The notes: generated by a model from the sequence alone, not told the origin. A stretch of 64,000 bases of DNA from Mesorhizobium sp. M00.F.Ca.ET.216.01.1.1 (GCF_004010325.2 NZ_SADR02000003.1:62001-126000); one strand, 5' to 3'. Positions 54,197-62,973 are shown, counted from the first letter of the stretch. Made by a program: numbers and translations.

Positions 54197-56049
54197 CGCA
54201 TCTGCCCAGGTGCCTGGATCGCGCTGACCGTTTCACCCTTATCCCTGACGAGTACAGCGAGCTCTGCGATCGGTGGGGCGCCCGGCGGCGCTGCCCATAC
54301 GCTGCCGGCCGCCGCCGTGTCGCGCAGGGCGAGCACTGCGCAGGCCAATATTGTTTCGCCCGCCGCGATCGTGCCGCGCAGTTGCGGCACGATGGTCTTG
54401 GCGACCATCAGGTTCGTGTTGGGGAGAGCCTTCTGGCAAAGCCCCTCGCGCGCGACGCCCGATCCGAGGTCGACGATGCCGGAAAAGTCCTCCGCGCCGA
54501 TCGCGTAGGCAGTCCCGCCGGTTGCCTCGAGCGTATCCGCATCGAGATCCCGCCGCGCGATGGCGAAGCCGCCTTCGGCAGTCAGAAGCGGGCGCGGTGT
54601 GACGATGCGATGGACACGGACATGCCAGGGAGTAGCCGGCAGAAGCCATGTCTCGACGGTCACGTCGGGCCAGGGCGACCATTTCGAATAAAGGACTTCC
54701 CCTGCCAGTTTCGCTTCCTCGTTCGTCTCGCGCACGCGATAGTGAACGCCGTCCTCGCTGAAGGCGAGGGTCGAGTCGAACGCGCCACCCGCGAAGCCAC
54801 GCTCGTCGGCCTCGACGCTGAAGCCGTAACGCGAGGAATAGGCGAACTTTGCATATTTCTCCGTGCCGCAGCGCATTTGCAGGTTCTCCTGACCTGACGA
54901 AAGCGCCACAACGCCGCCGCCGACCGGTATCATTACCATGCCGGGGTGGCGAAGCGGCACGGCCGCGGCCATTGTCTCGGCGGGCGTTTCCTCCGCGGTC
55001 CAGAACGGATGGTCGTCGCCAAGCGCGAGCGGCAGGAATGCCTTGAAGGCCCAATAGGGCGATCCGGCGGAATTGTAGCTCTCCGACGTCAGCAGGTTCG
55101 GATAGCAGAAACCAATCGGCAGGATGCCGTCGCGGTTGGCGATCGGCTTGTCGGCCCACCAGCGCAAATGGCGGAGGCAGAGCCCCTTGATCTCGCCCCA
55201 TGGCAGGGCCTCGACATTGGCAAAGGCGAGCGCCGACCAGAAGCCGGCACAGGCGAAGCGATAGGTCAGGCTGCGGCCGAACGGCACCGTTGCGCCGTCC
55301 GTGCCGAACCAGTGGCGGAAGTCCTTCGCGAACAATGCAGCGCGTTCGCGGAAGCGGTCGGCGCGCTCGTCGTCGACAAGGCGCGCGTAGATGAGCCCGT
55401 AGAAGTGCATCGCGAAGGGAATGTAGTGATCGATGCGGCGTACATTGCCGTCGCGATACCAGCCATCGCCGATATAGAAGCCGTCAAGTTGGTCCAGATA
55501 GGTCTCCGTCAACTGGCGATCATAGTTGACGCCCAGCCGATCGAGACCGAGGTCGACCAATACCCGGAAGAATTTCCAATTGTTGTCGGCGTAGTCGAAA
55601 CGCCGTGCATGTTTGAGATAGGCAATCACATTGTCACGGGCGCGCCGGTCGAGCGGGTTCCATATTTTCTCGGGGATCAGGGCAAGGGCGAAACCGAGCG
55701 CGGCGAGCTCGACCATTCGCTGGTCCTTGCTGCGCACCGCGCCCCAGTATTCGGGATGATCAGGATCGGTGCCGTTGGCGATACCCTCGGCGTAGCGATC
55801 CCAATGCGCGAATTCCCCGCCGCCTTCGGCAAGCGGCGCCAGCCCCCAGAGCGGCCGCGCGAAGCCCTCGAGGTCGGCTGCCGCCCGGTCGAAATGGGCT
55901 CCAGCCGCGTCGAGCCGCACGCGCGCGCTTCCGTCGGAGAAATAGGGCAGCAGCGGATCGAACAGATCGGCAAGCGCGCGCCGCATGTCCGCGCGCGTCG
56001 CGAGCGGATTGCCGCCGAGCGGATTGGCGCTGACAGGATCGTAAGTCAT
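54193..56049 (-). CDS. DUF2264 domain protein
   Basis: A 618-residue protein of the DUF2264 family. The N-terminal two-thirds has the family signature (FARPLWGLAPLAEGGGEF, DNNWKFFRVLVDLGLDRLG, DGWYRDGN and IDHYIPFAMHFYGLIYA), which looks like an (alpha/alpha)-barrel of the glycoside hydrolase/lyase kind. The rest is beta-rich. No signal peptide, so it would act in the cytoplasm. The activity is unproven; a glycosidase or polysaccharide-lyase-like role on an imported glycoside is plausible from the context. Confidence 0.87.
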   Translation of the reverse strand: MTYDPVSANPLGGNPLATRADMRRALADLFDPLLPYFSDGSARVRLDAAGAHFDRAAADLEGFARPLWGLAPLAEGGGEFAHWDRYAEGIANGTDPDHPEYWGAVRSKDQRMVELAALGFALALIPEKIWNPLDRRARDNVIAYLKHARRFDYADNNWKFFRVLVDLGLDRLGVNYDRQLTETYLDQLDGFYIGDGWYRDGNVRRIDHYIPFAMHFYGLIYARLVDDERADRFRERAALFAKDFRHWFGTDGATVPFGRSLTYRFACAGFWSALAFANVEALPWGEIKGLCLRHLRWWADKPIANRDGILPIGFCYPNLLTSESYNSAGSPYWAFKAFLPLALGDDHPFWTAEETPAETMAAAVPLRHPGMVMIPVGGGVVALSSGQENLQMRCGTEKYAKFAYSSRYGFSVEADERGFAGGAFDSTLAFSEDGVHYRVRETNEEAKLAGEVLYSKWSPWPDVTVETWLLPATPWHVRVHRIVTPRPLLTAEGGFAIARRDLDADTLEATGGTAYAIGAEDFSGIVDLGSGVAREGLCQKALPNTNLMVAKTIVPQLRGTIAAGETILACAVLALRDTAAAGSVWAAPPGAPPIAELAVLVRDKGETVSAIQAPGQMR

Positions 56050-56066
56050 CGACGTGCCTCAAGCGT

Positions 56067-57089
56067 TTATTGGTCGTTCGGTAGGGAGCCGCCGGCAACA
56101 GGAACGACGGCATGGCAGACTTGGCGGGCAGGAGCGTGTCGGTCGCCAAGGCGCGCGATCATCAGATTGACGGCCTCGCGCCCGAGGGCGGCGCGGTCGA
56201 CACGCATGGTGGAAAGCCGGGGATTAGTCATGACGGCACAAGGGAGATCGTCGAAGCCGACAATGGCGAAATCATCGGGCACGCGCCGGCCGGCCTCAGT
56301 CACGGCTTCGAGTACACCGACGGCGATGAAATCGTTCATGCAGAACGCTGCCGTGAAGCCGGGAGCCTCGGAGAGCGCCGCCGCCGTCACCTCATGCGCC
56401 TCGGCGATGGCGCTGCGCTGGAATGTGAGACGAAGCAGCCGGCCTTCTGCCCCCTCGACGGAGGCGATCGCCGCCTCGAAACCGCGCTCGCGTTCGCGGA
56501 TCGTATGCCGGTGGGAGCCGGTGAGATGAAGGATGCGGCGGTGTCCCGCGGCAAGCAGGCGCTTCGTTGCCTGATAGGCACCGAAGAAGTTCGCAGGCGA
56601 GACCCCATCGAACTTCAGAAGCGGGTCCGTTCCGTTGACGAGAACCATCGGCCTCCCGGTTTCGGCGAGCCACGTCCGAACGCTGTCGGCCGGATCGATG
56701 CCGACAAGAAACAAACCCTCGGCGCCGGCGCTCTCGAGATGCCTGGCGACGACCTCGGGAGTCATCCTGTCCTCGCGCACGAGCCGGATCCCGAACGGCA
56801 TGCCGCGACCGGCAGCACCGCCGCGCAGCCCGTCGACAATGCCTTCATAAAAAACGCTGAGCCCGCCTGTAACGCCGTCGCTGGCAATCAGCGCCAGGCA
56901 CCCGGCAATCGTCGTGAAAGCGGCCTTTGTCGGATATCCGAGGTCTGTTGCAACTTGCAGGATCTGACGGCGCACGGCCTCGCTGATGCCGGGCTCGTTG
57001 CCGAGCACGCGGGAGACTGTGGAGACTGAAACGCCCGCCTTGCTTGCGATGTCCGCCTGACGGAGACGCCTTGTTTGATTTTCCATCAT
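56067..57089 (-). CDS. LacI-family transcriptional repressor
   Basis: About 340 residues from ATG 57089 (57086 is also possible). The helix-turn-helix is RQADIASKAGVSVSTVSRVLGNEPGIS, followed by a periplasmic-binding-protein-like effector domain with the usual VGFDDLP block. It heads the operon with DUF2264, the hydroxyacid dehydrogenase and the isomerase, and is divergent from an orphan sugar-binding protein with three palindromes in between. Confidence 0.92.
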   Translation of the reverse strand: MMENQTRRLRQADIASKAGVSVSTVSRVLGNEPGISEAVRRQILQVATDLGYPTKAAFTTIAGCLALIASDGVTGGLSVFYEGIVDGLRGGAAGRGMPFGIRLVREDRMTPEVVARHLESAGAEGLFLVGIDPADSVRTWLAETGRPMVLVNGTDPLLKFDGVSPANFFGAYQATKRLLAAGHRRILHLTGSHRHTIRERERGFEAAIASVEGAEGRLLRLTFQRSAIAEAHEVTAAALSEAPGFTAAFCMNDFIAVGVLEAVTEAGRRVPDDFAIVGFDDLPCAVMTNPRLSTMRVDRAALGREAVNLMIARLGDRHAPARQVCHAVVPVAGGSLPNDQ

Positions 57090-57099
57090 GCAGCAAACA

Positions 57100-57152
57100 T
57101 TGCGCAAATCACGCAAATTTGCAAGATAAAGAAAAGTTATTGCACAGTGCAA
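57100..57152. promoter_or_regulatory. Cluster of three LacI-type palindromes
   Basis: TTGCGCAA (57100-57107), GCAAATTTGC (57113-57122) and TTGCACAGTGCAA (57140-57152) are all perfect palindromes built on the TTGC/GCAA half-site typical of LacI-family operators. They fill the 121-nt gap between the divergent lacI-type gene and the binding-protein gene, so both promoters are probably repressed together. Confidence 0.7.
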
Positions 57153-57210
57153 CTCTTTTGCATTAAACTCCGTCGAGGATTTCGCAGGCATGACAAGGGA
57201 GGAGTTCAAA

Positions 57211-58506
57211 ATGCGAATAAGTCGCCGCTCATTTCTGTTGGGCACGGCAGGCGTAACGACCGGGTTCGCGCTCGGCGCAACCGGGCAGGGTGCCTGGGCC
57301 GTGGACGATGTCAGCATGAGGGCCATGTGGTGGGGTTCGAACGACCGCGCCAAGCGCACGGTCGCCGTCGCCAAGCTGTTCCATGAGAAGAACCCCGATA
57401 TCACCGTTATCGGCGAGACGATCAGCGGCGACGGGTATTGGACGAAGCTCGCGACTGCGATGGCCGGCCGTGACGTCTCGGACGTCTTCCAGCTCGAACC
57501 GAGCACGATTTCGGACTATTCCAAGCGCGGCGCATGTCTGGCTCTCGACGAGTTCGTTCCCGACGCGCTGAAGGTCGACAACTTCGACAAGCAATTGCTG
57601 GACCTCACGACGATCGACGGCAAGCTCTGGGGTGTCGGCCTCGGTCTCAACTCCTTTTCCATGTTCTACGACGAGGCGGCGTTCAAGAAAGCCAGCATCG
57701 CGCCGCCGACACACGAGACCACTTGGAAGGAATACGCCGATATCGCCGTCGAAATGACCAAGGCCGCCGGCAAGAACAATTACTGGGGCGGACCGTACGG
57801 CGCCCGCTACAACTATGTCTTCGACGCCTGGCTGCGCCAGCGCGGCAAGACGCTGTTTTCGGCGGACGGCAGCATCGGTTTCGATACCGGGGACGCCAAG
57901 GAGTGGTTCGCCTATTGGGAGGACCTGCGCGAGCGCGGCGGCACCGTACCAGCCGACGTGCAAACGCTCGACCAGAACACGATCGAGAGCAACTGTTTGG
58001 CCCTCGGCAAGTCGGCGATGGGCATGACCTATTCCAACCAGTTGATCGGCTATCAGCTCGTCTCCAAGAATCCGCTCGGCATCACCATGCTGCCGCGCCA
58101 GAAGAAGGGCGGGCCATCAGGGCACTATTACCGGCCGGCGCTGATCTGGAGCGTTGGTTCGACGACCCTGTACGGCGAGCAGGCGGCCAAGTTCATCAGC
58201 TTCTTCGTCAACGACATCGAAGCCGGCAGGATTCTCGGCGTGGAACGCGGCGTGCCGATGTCGACGAAAGTGCGCGAGGCGATCCTGCCGAACTTGAACC
58301 CGACGGACCAGAAGACGGTGAAATACGTCAATCTTCTCAAGGATCAGGTCGGCGACTATCCGGCGCCGGCGCCGAAGGGCTCGCAGGAGTTTGACCGCAA
58401 CGTGCTGCGCACTGTCGCGGACGAACTCGCTTTCGGGCGCATCAAGGTTGCAGAGGCGGCCGAAAAGCTGGTGACGCAAGGAAAGGCTACGCTGCGCCAG
58501 GGCTAG
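57211..58506 (+). CDS. Orphan ABC sugar-binding protein with Tat signal
   Basis: About 431 residues from ATG 57211, which has AGGGAGGAG upstream. The signal ISRRSFLLGTAGVTTGFALG is a clear twin-arginine type. The mature part resembles the binding protein at 44213-45499 (MRAMWWGSNDRAKRT; DGYWTKLATAMAG). No permease or ATPase gene follows: the gene ends 408 nt before the tRNA. It probably delivers solute to the transporter encoded at 39127-44208. Confidence 0.92.
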   Translation: MRISRRSFLLGTAGVTTGFALGATGQGAWAVDDVSMRAMWWGSNDRAKRTVAVAKLFHEKNPDITVIGETISGDGYWTKLATAMAGRDVSDVFQLEPSTISDYSKRGACLALDEFVPDALKVDNFDKQLLDLTTIDGKLWGVGLGLNSFSMFYDEAAFKKASIAPPTHETTWKEYADIAVEMTKAAGKNNYWGGPYGARYNYVFDAWLRQRGKTLFSADGSIGFDTGDAKEWFAYWEDLRERGGTVPADVQTLDQNTIESNCLALGKSAMGMTYSNQLIGYQLVSKNPLGITMLPRQKKGGPSGHYYRPALIWSVGSTTLYGEQAAKFISFFVNDIEAGRILGVERGVPMSTKVREAILPNLNPTDQKTVKYVNLLKDQVGDYPAPAPKGSQEFDRNVLRTVADELAFGRIKVAEAAEKLVTQGKATLRQG

Positions 58507-58913
58507 GTTTGCAGCCTCTGGTTGTGATGCGTTGACGCGACGTGTAGCTGCGGGCGATGAAAGCTTCCGTGGTCCCGCTGTGGCTTGCCACGGGGTGCGG
58601 GGACCATATAGAACAATGCGAGAAAACTGATAGTCTGGGCGCACCAAAAAGCTCATGAAATCAAAGGGTTTGAATACGTCCTCCGGGCCCACCATCTTCA
58701 CTGAATGGCCAGCGACAAAATAGCCTCTTTTTTCTCAAATCTCCACGATTAGCGAATGTCGGTATCGGTGGTGCGTGTCCCGCAACCAGACAATGCGCCT
58801 CGCCCGAATCCATATCTGGGCTGCGGATAGACCGCCAACATCCGTGTAAAAACGCCGTACTAATTGGCAAAAAAGTAAAGTACGGGGCCCATTCTCCAAG
58901 TGCCTGAAAATTA
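58507..58913. other. Gene-poor right end of the island
   Basis: About 400 nt without a convincing gene; open frames here have no recognisable content. A two-tier inverted repeat lies at 58571-58605 (outer GGTCCCGC / GCGGGGACC, inner GTGGC-TT-GCCAC). An integrase gene would be expected next to the tRNA and is not present. Confidence 0.5.
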
Positions 58914-58964
58914 TGGTGATCCCGACAGGAATCGAACCTGTGACCTACAGATTAGGAATCTGCC
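58896..58964 (-). repeat. tRNA-Arg att-like direct repeat, right copy
   Basis: The 69-nt partner of 35468-35536, covering the 3' half of the intact tRNA-Arg gene and 18 nt beyond it. The match is 65 of 69, in the same orientation. Confidence 0.85.
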
Positions 58965-58990
58965 GCTCTATCCTACTGAGCTACGGGACC
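58914..58990 (-). tRNA. tRNA-Arg (anticodon CCT)
   Basis: A 77-nt cloverleaf including the encoded CCA. The acceptor stem pairs GGTCCCG with CGGGATC (one G-T pair). The D arm begins TAGCTCAGTAGGATAGAGC. The anticodon arm is GCAGA-TTCCTAA-TCTGT with CCT as the anticodon, reading AGG. The T arm is ACAGG-TTCGATT-CCTGT. It is intact and therefore the likely functional copy restored on integration of the island. Confidence 0.95.
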
Positions 58991-59077
58991 ACGCGGCCCG
59001 ACACATAACCGCTTCGGGCCGTTTCGCCAAGAGGCGGTCTCAATGCAATCAGCCGGGCAACCAGACGGCCGAAATTG

Positions 59078-60241
59078 TCAGGCCGCCAGCGCGGTTTCCG
59101 TCAGCTTCACCCAATAGCTCATGCCGTGCGGGATGACCTCGTCGTTGAAGTCGTAGGCCGGGTGATGGAGACCCGCGGTATCGCCGTTGCCGATGAAGAT
59201 GAAGGCGCCCGGACGCGCCTCCAGCATGTAGGAAAAATCCTCGCCGCCCATCACCGGCTGGATGGCGCGGTGCACCTGGGCGTCGCCGGCGACATCGGCC
59301 GCGACATCGCTGGCAAAGACCGTCTCTTCGGGATGATTGAAGGTGACGGGATAATTGGCATTGTAATCGACCTCGATCGTCGCGCCGAAGGCCGCGGCCA
59401 GTCCCTCGCAAATGGTGCGGAGACGCTCCTCCGCCTTTTTGGCGACCTCCTTTTTCAGGGTGCGCACGGTACCGGCGATCTCGGCGGTCTCGGGAATGAC
59501 GTTATAGGCGTCGCCGGCGTGGAACTTCGTCACCGACACCACGACGGCCTCGATCGGATCGGTGCTGCGCGAGGCAATGGTCTGCAACGCGCCGACAAGC
59601 TGGCTGGTGATGACGATCGGGTCGATCGTGCCATGCGGCATCGCCGCATGGCCACCCCGGCCCTTGACGGTGATGGTGAATTCAGCGGTCGCCGCCATGA
59701 TCGGGCCTGGCCTGATGGCGAACTGGCCAACCGGCAGGCCCGGCATGTTATGCATGCCGAATACCCTGGAGATGCCGAAGCGCTCCATCATGCCGTCCTT
59801 GACCATTTCGTTGCCGCCGCCGCCGCCTTCCTCGGCCGGCTGGAAGATGACCGCCACGGAGCCGGCAAAATTGCGGGTCTCCGTCAGATATCTGGCGGCT
59901 CCCAGGAGCATCGCCGTGTGACCATCGTGGCCGCAGGCGTGCATTTTGCCGGGGATGGTCGAGGCGTAGGGCTTGCCGGTGATCTCGTGGATCGGCAGCG
60001 CGTCCATGTCGGCGCGCAAGCCGATGGTCGCGCCTTCGCCCTTGCGGCCGTGGATGATGCCGACGACGCCGGTCTTGCCGAGCCCCGTCACCACCTCGTC
60101 GCAACCGAAGGCCTTCAGCTTCTCGGTGACGAAGGCGGCCGTCTGGAAAACGTCAAAATTCAGTTCTGGTGTCTGGTGCAAATGGCGGCGCCAGCCGGCG
60201 ACCTCGTCTTGCATTTCGGCGGCGCGGTTCAGGATCGGCAT
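59078..60241 (-). CDS. M20-family amidohydrolase (hippurate hydrolase-like)
   Basis: About 387 residues from ATG 60241. Zinc ligands are visible in LRADMDALP, MHACGHDGHTAMLL, IFQPAEEGGGG and HNMPGLP, and the lid domain contains GRGGHAAMPHGTIDP. This is the M20D group that removes acyl groups from amino acids (hippurate, IAA-amino acids, N-acetyl compounds). The exact acyl substrate is not clear. No export signal. Confidence 0.93.
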   Translation of the reverse strand: MPILNRAAEMQDEVAGWRRHLHQTPELNFDVFQTAAFVTEKLKAFGCDEVVTGLGKTGVVGIIHGRKGEGATIGLRADMDALPIHEITGKPYASTIPGKMHACGHDGHTAMLLGAARYLTETRNFAGSVAVIFQPAEEGGGGGNEMVKDGMMERFGISRVFGMHNMPGLPVGQFAIRPGPIMAATAEFTITVKGRGGHAAMPHGTIDPIVITSQLVGALQTIASRSTDPIEAVVVSVTKFHAGDAYNVIPETAEIAGTVRTLKKEVAKKAEERLRTICEGLAAAFGATIEVDYNANYPVTFNHPEETVFASDVAADVAGDAQVHRAIQPVMGGEDFSYMLEARPGAFIFIGNGDTAGLHHPAYDFNDEVIPHGMSYWVKLTETALAA

Positions 60242-60456
60242 AATGGTTCCATCTCGCTGTTGGAGCAGCCGGTTTTTTCCTGCTGCTTTGCAATTGTGAT
60301 TGCCAGGCACTTTGCCATGTTGGCGTCACATAGGGTAAGTAGCACCGCAACAATGCGGTCCGGGACTGAGGGTCGGACCCATTATGCTGGCGATCGTGTA
60401 ATGAAATCTTACGGAGCCAGGGGCGACTACGGCAAGAGGCGATTTCGGATTCCATC

Positions 60457-61629
60457 ATGCGGCACAGGCATTTCCTCAGACTATTGCTGGCCGGCGCCGT
60501 AGCGCTGCCGGTGCTGACCGGATCCGCGCTGGCCAATCCGTCGATCCTGTTCGACCTGAAGAGCGGCAAGATTCTTGAGCATCGGGATGCCTTCAAGCGC
60601 TGGTATCCGGCCTCGCTGACCAAGCTGATGACCGCCTATGTGACATTTCGCGCCATCGCCGCCGGCGAGGTCCAGCTCGATTCGCCGATCAAGGTGACGA
60701 AGCATTCCGCCGGCGCGCCGCCAAGCAAGATGGGCTTCAAGCCGGGCTCGGTCATGCGGCTCGACAACGCGCTGAAGATGATGCTGGTCAAATCGGCCAA
60801 CGACGTCGCCATGGCGATCGGCGAGAATATCGGCGGCTCGCAGGCCGCCTTCGCCGAGCGCATGAACACCGAGGCACACCGGCTCGGCATGACCGGGACG
60901 CATTTCGTCAATCCGAACGGGCTCTTTTCGCCGGACCAGTATACAACCGCGCGCGATCTTGCCGTGCTGGTGATAGCGATCCGCAGTGAGTTCCCGCAAT
61001 ATGCTCCATGGTTCTCGATCGAGGGTCTCGCCGTCGGCAAGAAGGCGATCCCAAACTACAATCTTTTGATCGGCCGCTATCCCGGCGCCGACGGCATGAA
61101 GACCGGCTTCGTCTGTCCCTCGGGCTTCAACATGATCGGCTCTGCTACGCGCAACGGGCGCACTCTGGTGGCGGTGGTGCTTGGCGAGAAATCGGCCGTC
61201 ACCCGCGCCGAGACCGTCGCCAGGCTGCTCGACCAGGGCTTTGCCACGCCGACACCTGGCTGGTTGACGGTGGCGGCGCTGCCTTCCTATGGCGACACCA
61301 CATCGGTCAACGACCTGAATGACGAGATTTGCAAGAAGAAGCCGCCGGCAGAGCAGTCGGAGGCCGCATTGCCCGCCGGCGACAAGAAGGTGCCCAAATC
61401 GCCCTATCAGGCAAAGCTCGATCATGTGCCGACGCTGGTTGCCGTCGGCCTCGGCGGCGCCACCGGGCCGACACCGAAAGCCATGCTCGACCAGTCCGGC
61501 CAGGAATATGCCGATGTGCCGTTGCCGAGCTGGCGGCCGGACCGGCCGGCGCCGGTCGGCGCTGAGCCGGCCGTGACGGGCTCCACCGCCGCCGCCCATG
61601 GCGAGCAACTGGCCAAGAGCGCGAATTAG
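60457..61629 (+). CDS. D-alanyl-D-alanine carboxypeptidase (DacF/PBP5/6 family, S11)
   Basis: A 390-residue precursor with a signal peptide (1-26, ending SALA). The three active-site motifs are SLTK (Ser53, Lys56), SAN (113-115) and KTG (215-217). The C-terminal 110 residues are a Pro/Lys/Ala-rich, low-complexity extension in place of the usual amphipathic anchor. It trims the terminal D-Ala from peptidoglycan stem peptides in the periplasm. Confidence 0.93.
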   Translation: MRHRHFLRLLLAGAVALPVLTGSALANPSILFDLKSGKILEHRDAFKRWYPASLTKLMTAYVTFRAIAAGEVQLDSPIKVTKHSAGAPPSKMGFKPGSVMRLDNALKMMLVKSANDVAMAIGENIGGSQAAFAERMNTEAHRLGMTGTHFVNPNGLFSPDQYTTARDLAVLVIAIRSEFPQYAPWFSIEGLAVGKKAIPNYNLLIGRYPGADGMKTGFVCPSGFNMIGSATRNGRTLVAVVLGEKSAVTRAETVARLLDQGFATPTPGWLTVAALPSYGDTTSVNDLNDEICKKKPPAEQSEAALPAGDKKVPKSPYQAKLDHVPTLVAVGLGGATGPTPKAMLDQSGQEYADVPLPSWRPDRPAPVGAEPAVTGSTAAAHGEQLAKSAN

Positions 61630-61632
61630 CCG

Positions 61633-62727
61633 ATGGGCAGCAGCCTTCCCATTCCCGTCTCGATACTCACCGGGTTCCTCGGCGCCGGCAAGACGACGCT
61701 GCTCAACCGGCTGCTCAAGGACCCGTCGCTTGCCGACACCGCGGTCATCATCAACGAACTCGGCGAGGTGGCGATCGACCATCTGCTGGTCGAGCAGGCC
61801 TCCGACGGCATTATCCAGCTTTCGGACGGCTGCCTCTGCTGCACGGTGCGCGGCGACCTGGTCGACACCCTGGCAGATCTCGTCGACCGGCTGCAGACCG
61901 GCCGCATCGCACGGCTTGCCCGCGTCGTTGTCGAAACGACGGGGTTGGCCGATCCGGCGCCTGTGCTGCAATCAATCATGGCGCATCCGGCGCTGGTCCA
62001 GGCCTTCCGGCTCGACGGCGTCATCACGCTGGTCGACGCCGTCAACGGCAATGCGACGCTGGATGCTCATGTCGAGGCGGTGAAGCAGGTGGCCGTCGCC
62101 GACCGCATCGTGCTCAGCAAAGCCGATCTGGCCACCGATCCCGGCGATGTCGAGGCTTTGCGGGCCCGGCTGCGGCAGATCAATCCGGGCGCCGTGGTGC
62201 TCGGTGCCGACGACGCAAGTATGGCGGCGGCACTGTTCGATTGCGGCCTCTACAATCCGGACACCAAGACCGCCGACGTTCGGCGCTGGCTCGGCGAAGA
62301 AGCCTCCCATGGTCATGACGATCACCATCACCTCCATGGTGACCATGATCATAGGCACGATTCCCGCGTACGCTCCTATTCGCTCGTCCATGACGGCCCG
62401 GTGCCGTTTTCGGCGATCGAGGTGTTCCTCGACCTGCTGCGTTCCGCACATGGCGAACGCCTGCTGCGCATGAAAGGCGTCATCGAGCTCAGCGAAGACC
62501 CGTCGCGGCCGCTGGTCGTCCACGGCGTGCAGAAGATACTGCATCCGCCGGTGCGACTGCCGTCCTGGCCGGACAGCCAGCGCGGCACCAGGCTGGTGCT
62601 GATCACGCTCGACATGCCGGAAGACTATGTCCGCCGGCTGTTTACCGCCTTCACCAACCGGCCATCGATCGACACACCGGACCGCGCCGCGCTGGAAAGC
62701 AACCCGCTAGCCATCGCCGGGCGGTGA
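61633..62727 (+). CDS. CobW-family GTPase (COG0523 metallochaperone)
   Basis: A 364-residue protein. Walker A GFLGAGKTT at 14-22, the metal-binding GCLCC at 66-70, a His/Asp-rich stretch of about 17 residues near 223-240 (HGHDDHHHLHGDHDHRHD) and a C-terminal CobW domain are present. COG0523 proteins deliver zinc or cobalt under GTP control. It starts 3 nt after the carboxypeptidase stop, hinting at delivery to a partner, and converges on a TusA-like gene. No Zur-like site was found. Confidence 0.92.
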   Translation: MGSSLPIPVSILTGFLGAGKTTLLNRLLKDPSLADTAVIINELGEVAIDHLLVEQASDGIIQLSDGCLCCTVRGDLVDTLADLVDRLQTGRIARLARVVVETTGLADPAPVLQSIMAHPALVQAFRLDGVITLVDAVNGNATLDAHVEAVKQVAVADRIVLSKADLATDPGDVEALRARLRQINPGAVVLGADDASMAAALFDCGLYNPDTKTADVRRWLGEEASHGHDDHHHLHGDHDHRHDSRVRSYSLVHDGPVPFSAIEVFLDLLRSAHGERLLRMKGVIELSEDPSRPLVVHGVQKILHPPVRLPSWPDSQRGTRLVLITLDMPEDYVRRLFTAFTNRPSIDTPDRAALESNPLAIAGR

Positions 62728-62730
62728 TGC

Positions 62731-62973
62731 TCATTGTCGTGGCGCGCCGCGCTCGACCAGAAAGCGATGGCCGCCGGATATCGCCGCCGTTTCAATCAGT
62801 TGGTGGCCGGCGTCGGAGCAGAAAGCGGGAATGTCGATGACCGCCAGCGGGTCGGTTGTTTCGAGCCACAGCCGGCTGCCCGGCCGCATTGCGGCCAGCC
62901 GCTTCTTGGCCTTGAGGACTGGAAGGGGACAGTTCAGCCCCTTGAGGTCGTAGACGGCGGCGCGTTTGGCCAA
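62731..62973 (-). CDS. TusA-family sulfurtransferase-like protein
   Basis: An 80-residue protein with the TusA motif LKGLNCPLPVLKAKKRL, in which Cys15 carries persulfide sulfur in the family. A second Cys in PAFCSDAGHQL is common in this subgroup. It probably relays sulfur in a small-molecule or tRNA thiolation pathway. It lies 11 nt after the L,D-transpeptidase gene and converges on the CobW gene with a 3-nt gap. Confidence 0.9.
   Translation of the reverse strand: MAKRAAVYDLKGLNCPLPVLKAKKRLAAMRPGSRLWLETTDPLAVIDIPAFCSDAGHQLIETAAISGGHRFLVERGAPRQ

Larger units (their letters stand above)
35468..58964. mobile_element. Putative genomic island bounded by tRNA-Arg direct repeats (integrase absent)
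   Basis: The two 69-nt boundary repeats (35468-35536 and 58896-58964) match at 65 of 69 positions and lie in the same orientation. The right one is the 3' part of an intact tRNA-Arg gene, and the left one is a free-standing copy. That is the layout left by a tyrosine integrase inserting into a tRNA 3' end. Contents: gene remnants, a SoxR module, and a large carbohydrate catabolic locus. No integrase, excisionase or transfer gene is visible, so the element would be immobilised. Island status is inferred from the repeats and the gene content. Confidence 0.65.

Noticed and set aside
54946..56529. 527-codon plus-strand open frame
   Set aside because: Antisense to DUF2264 and the LacI-family gene, with no recognisable motif.
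58571..58605. Two-tier inverted repeat considered as a terminator
   Set aside because: No T run follows on either strand, so it is only recorded as an inverted repeat.
58117..58701. Minus-strand open frame at the right end of the island
   Set aside because: Mostly antisense to the orphan binding protein; the unique N-terminal part shows no integrase signature (no R-H-R-Y residues).
58900..59136. Plus-strand open frame containing DPDRNRTCDLQIRNL
   Set aside because: It is the antisense of the tRNA-Arg gene and its flank, a well-known false ORF; no protein is supported.
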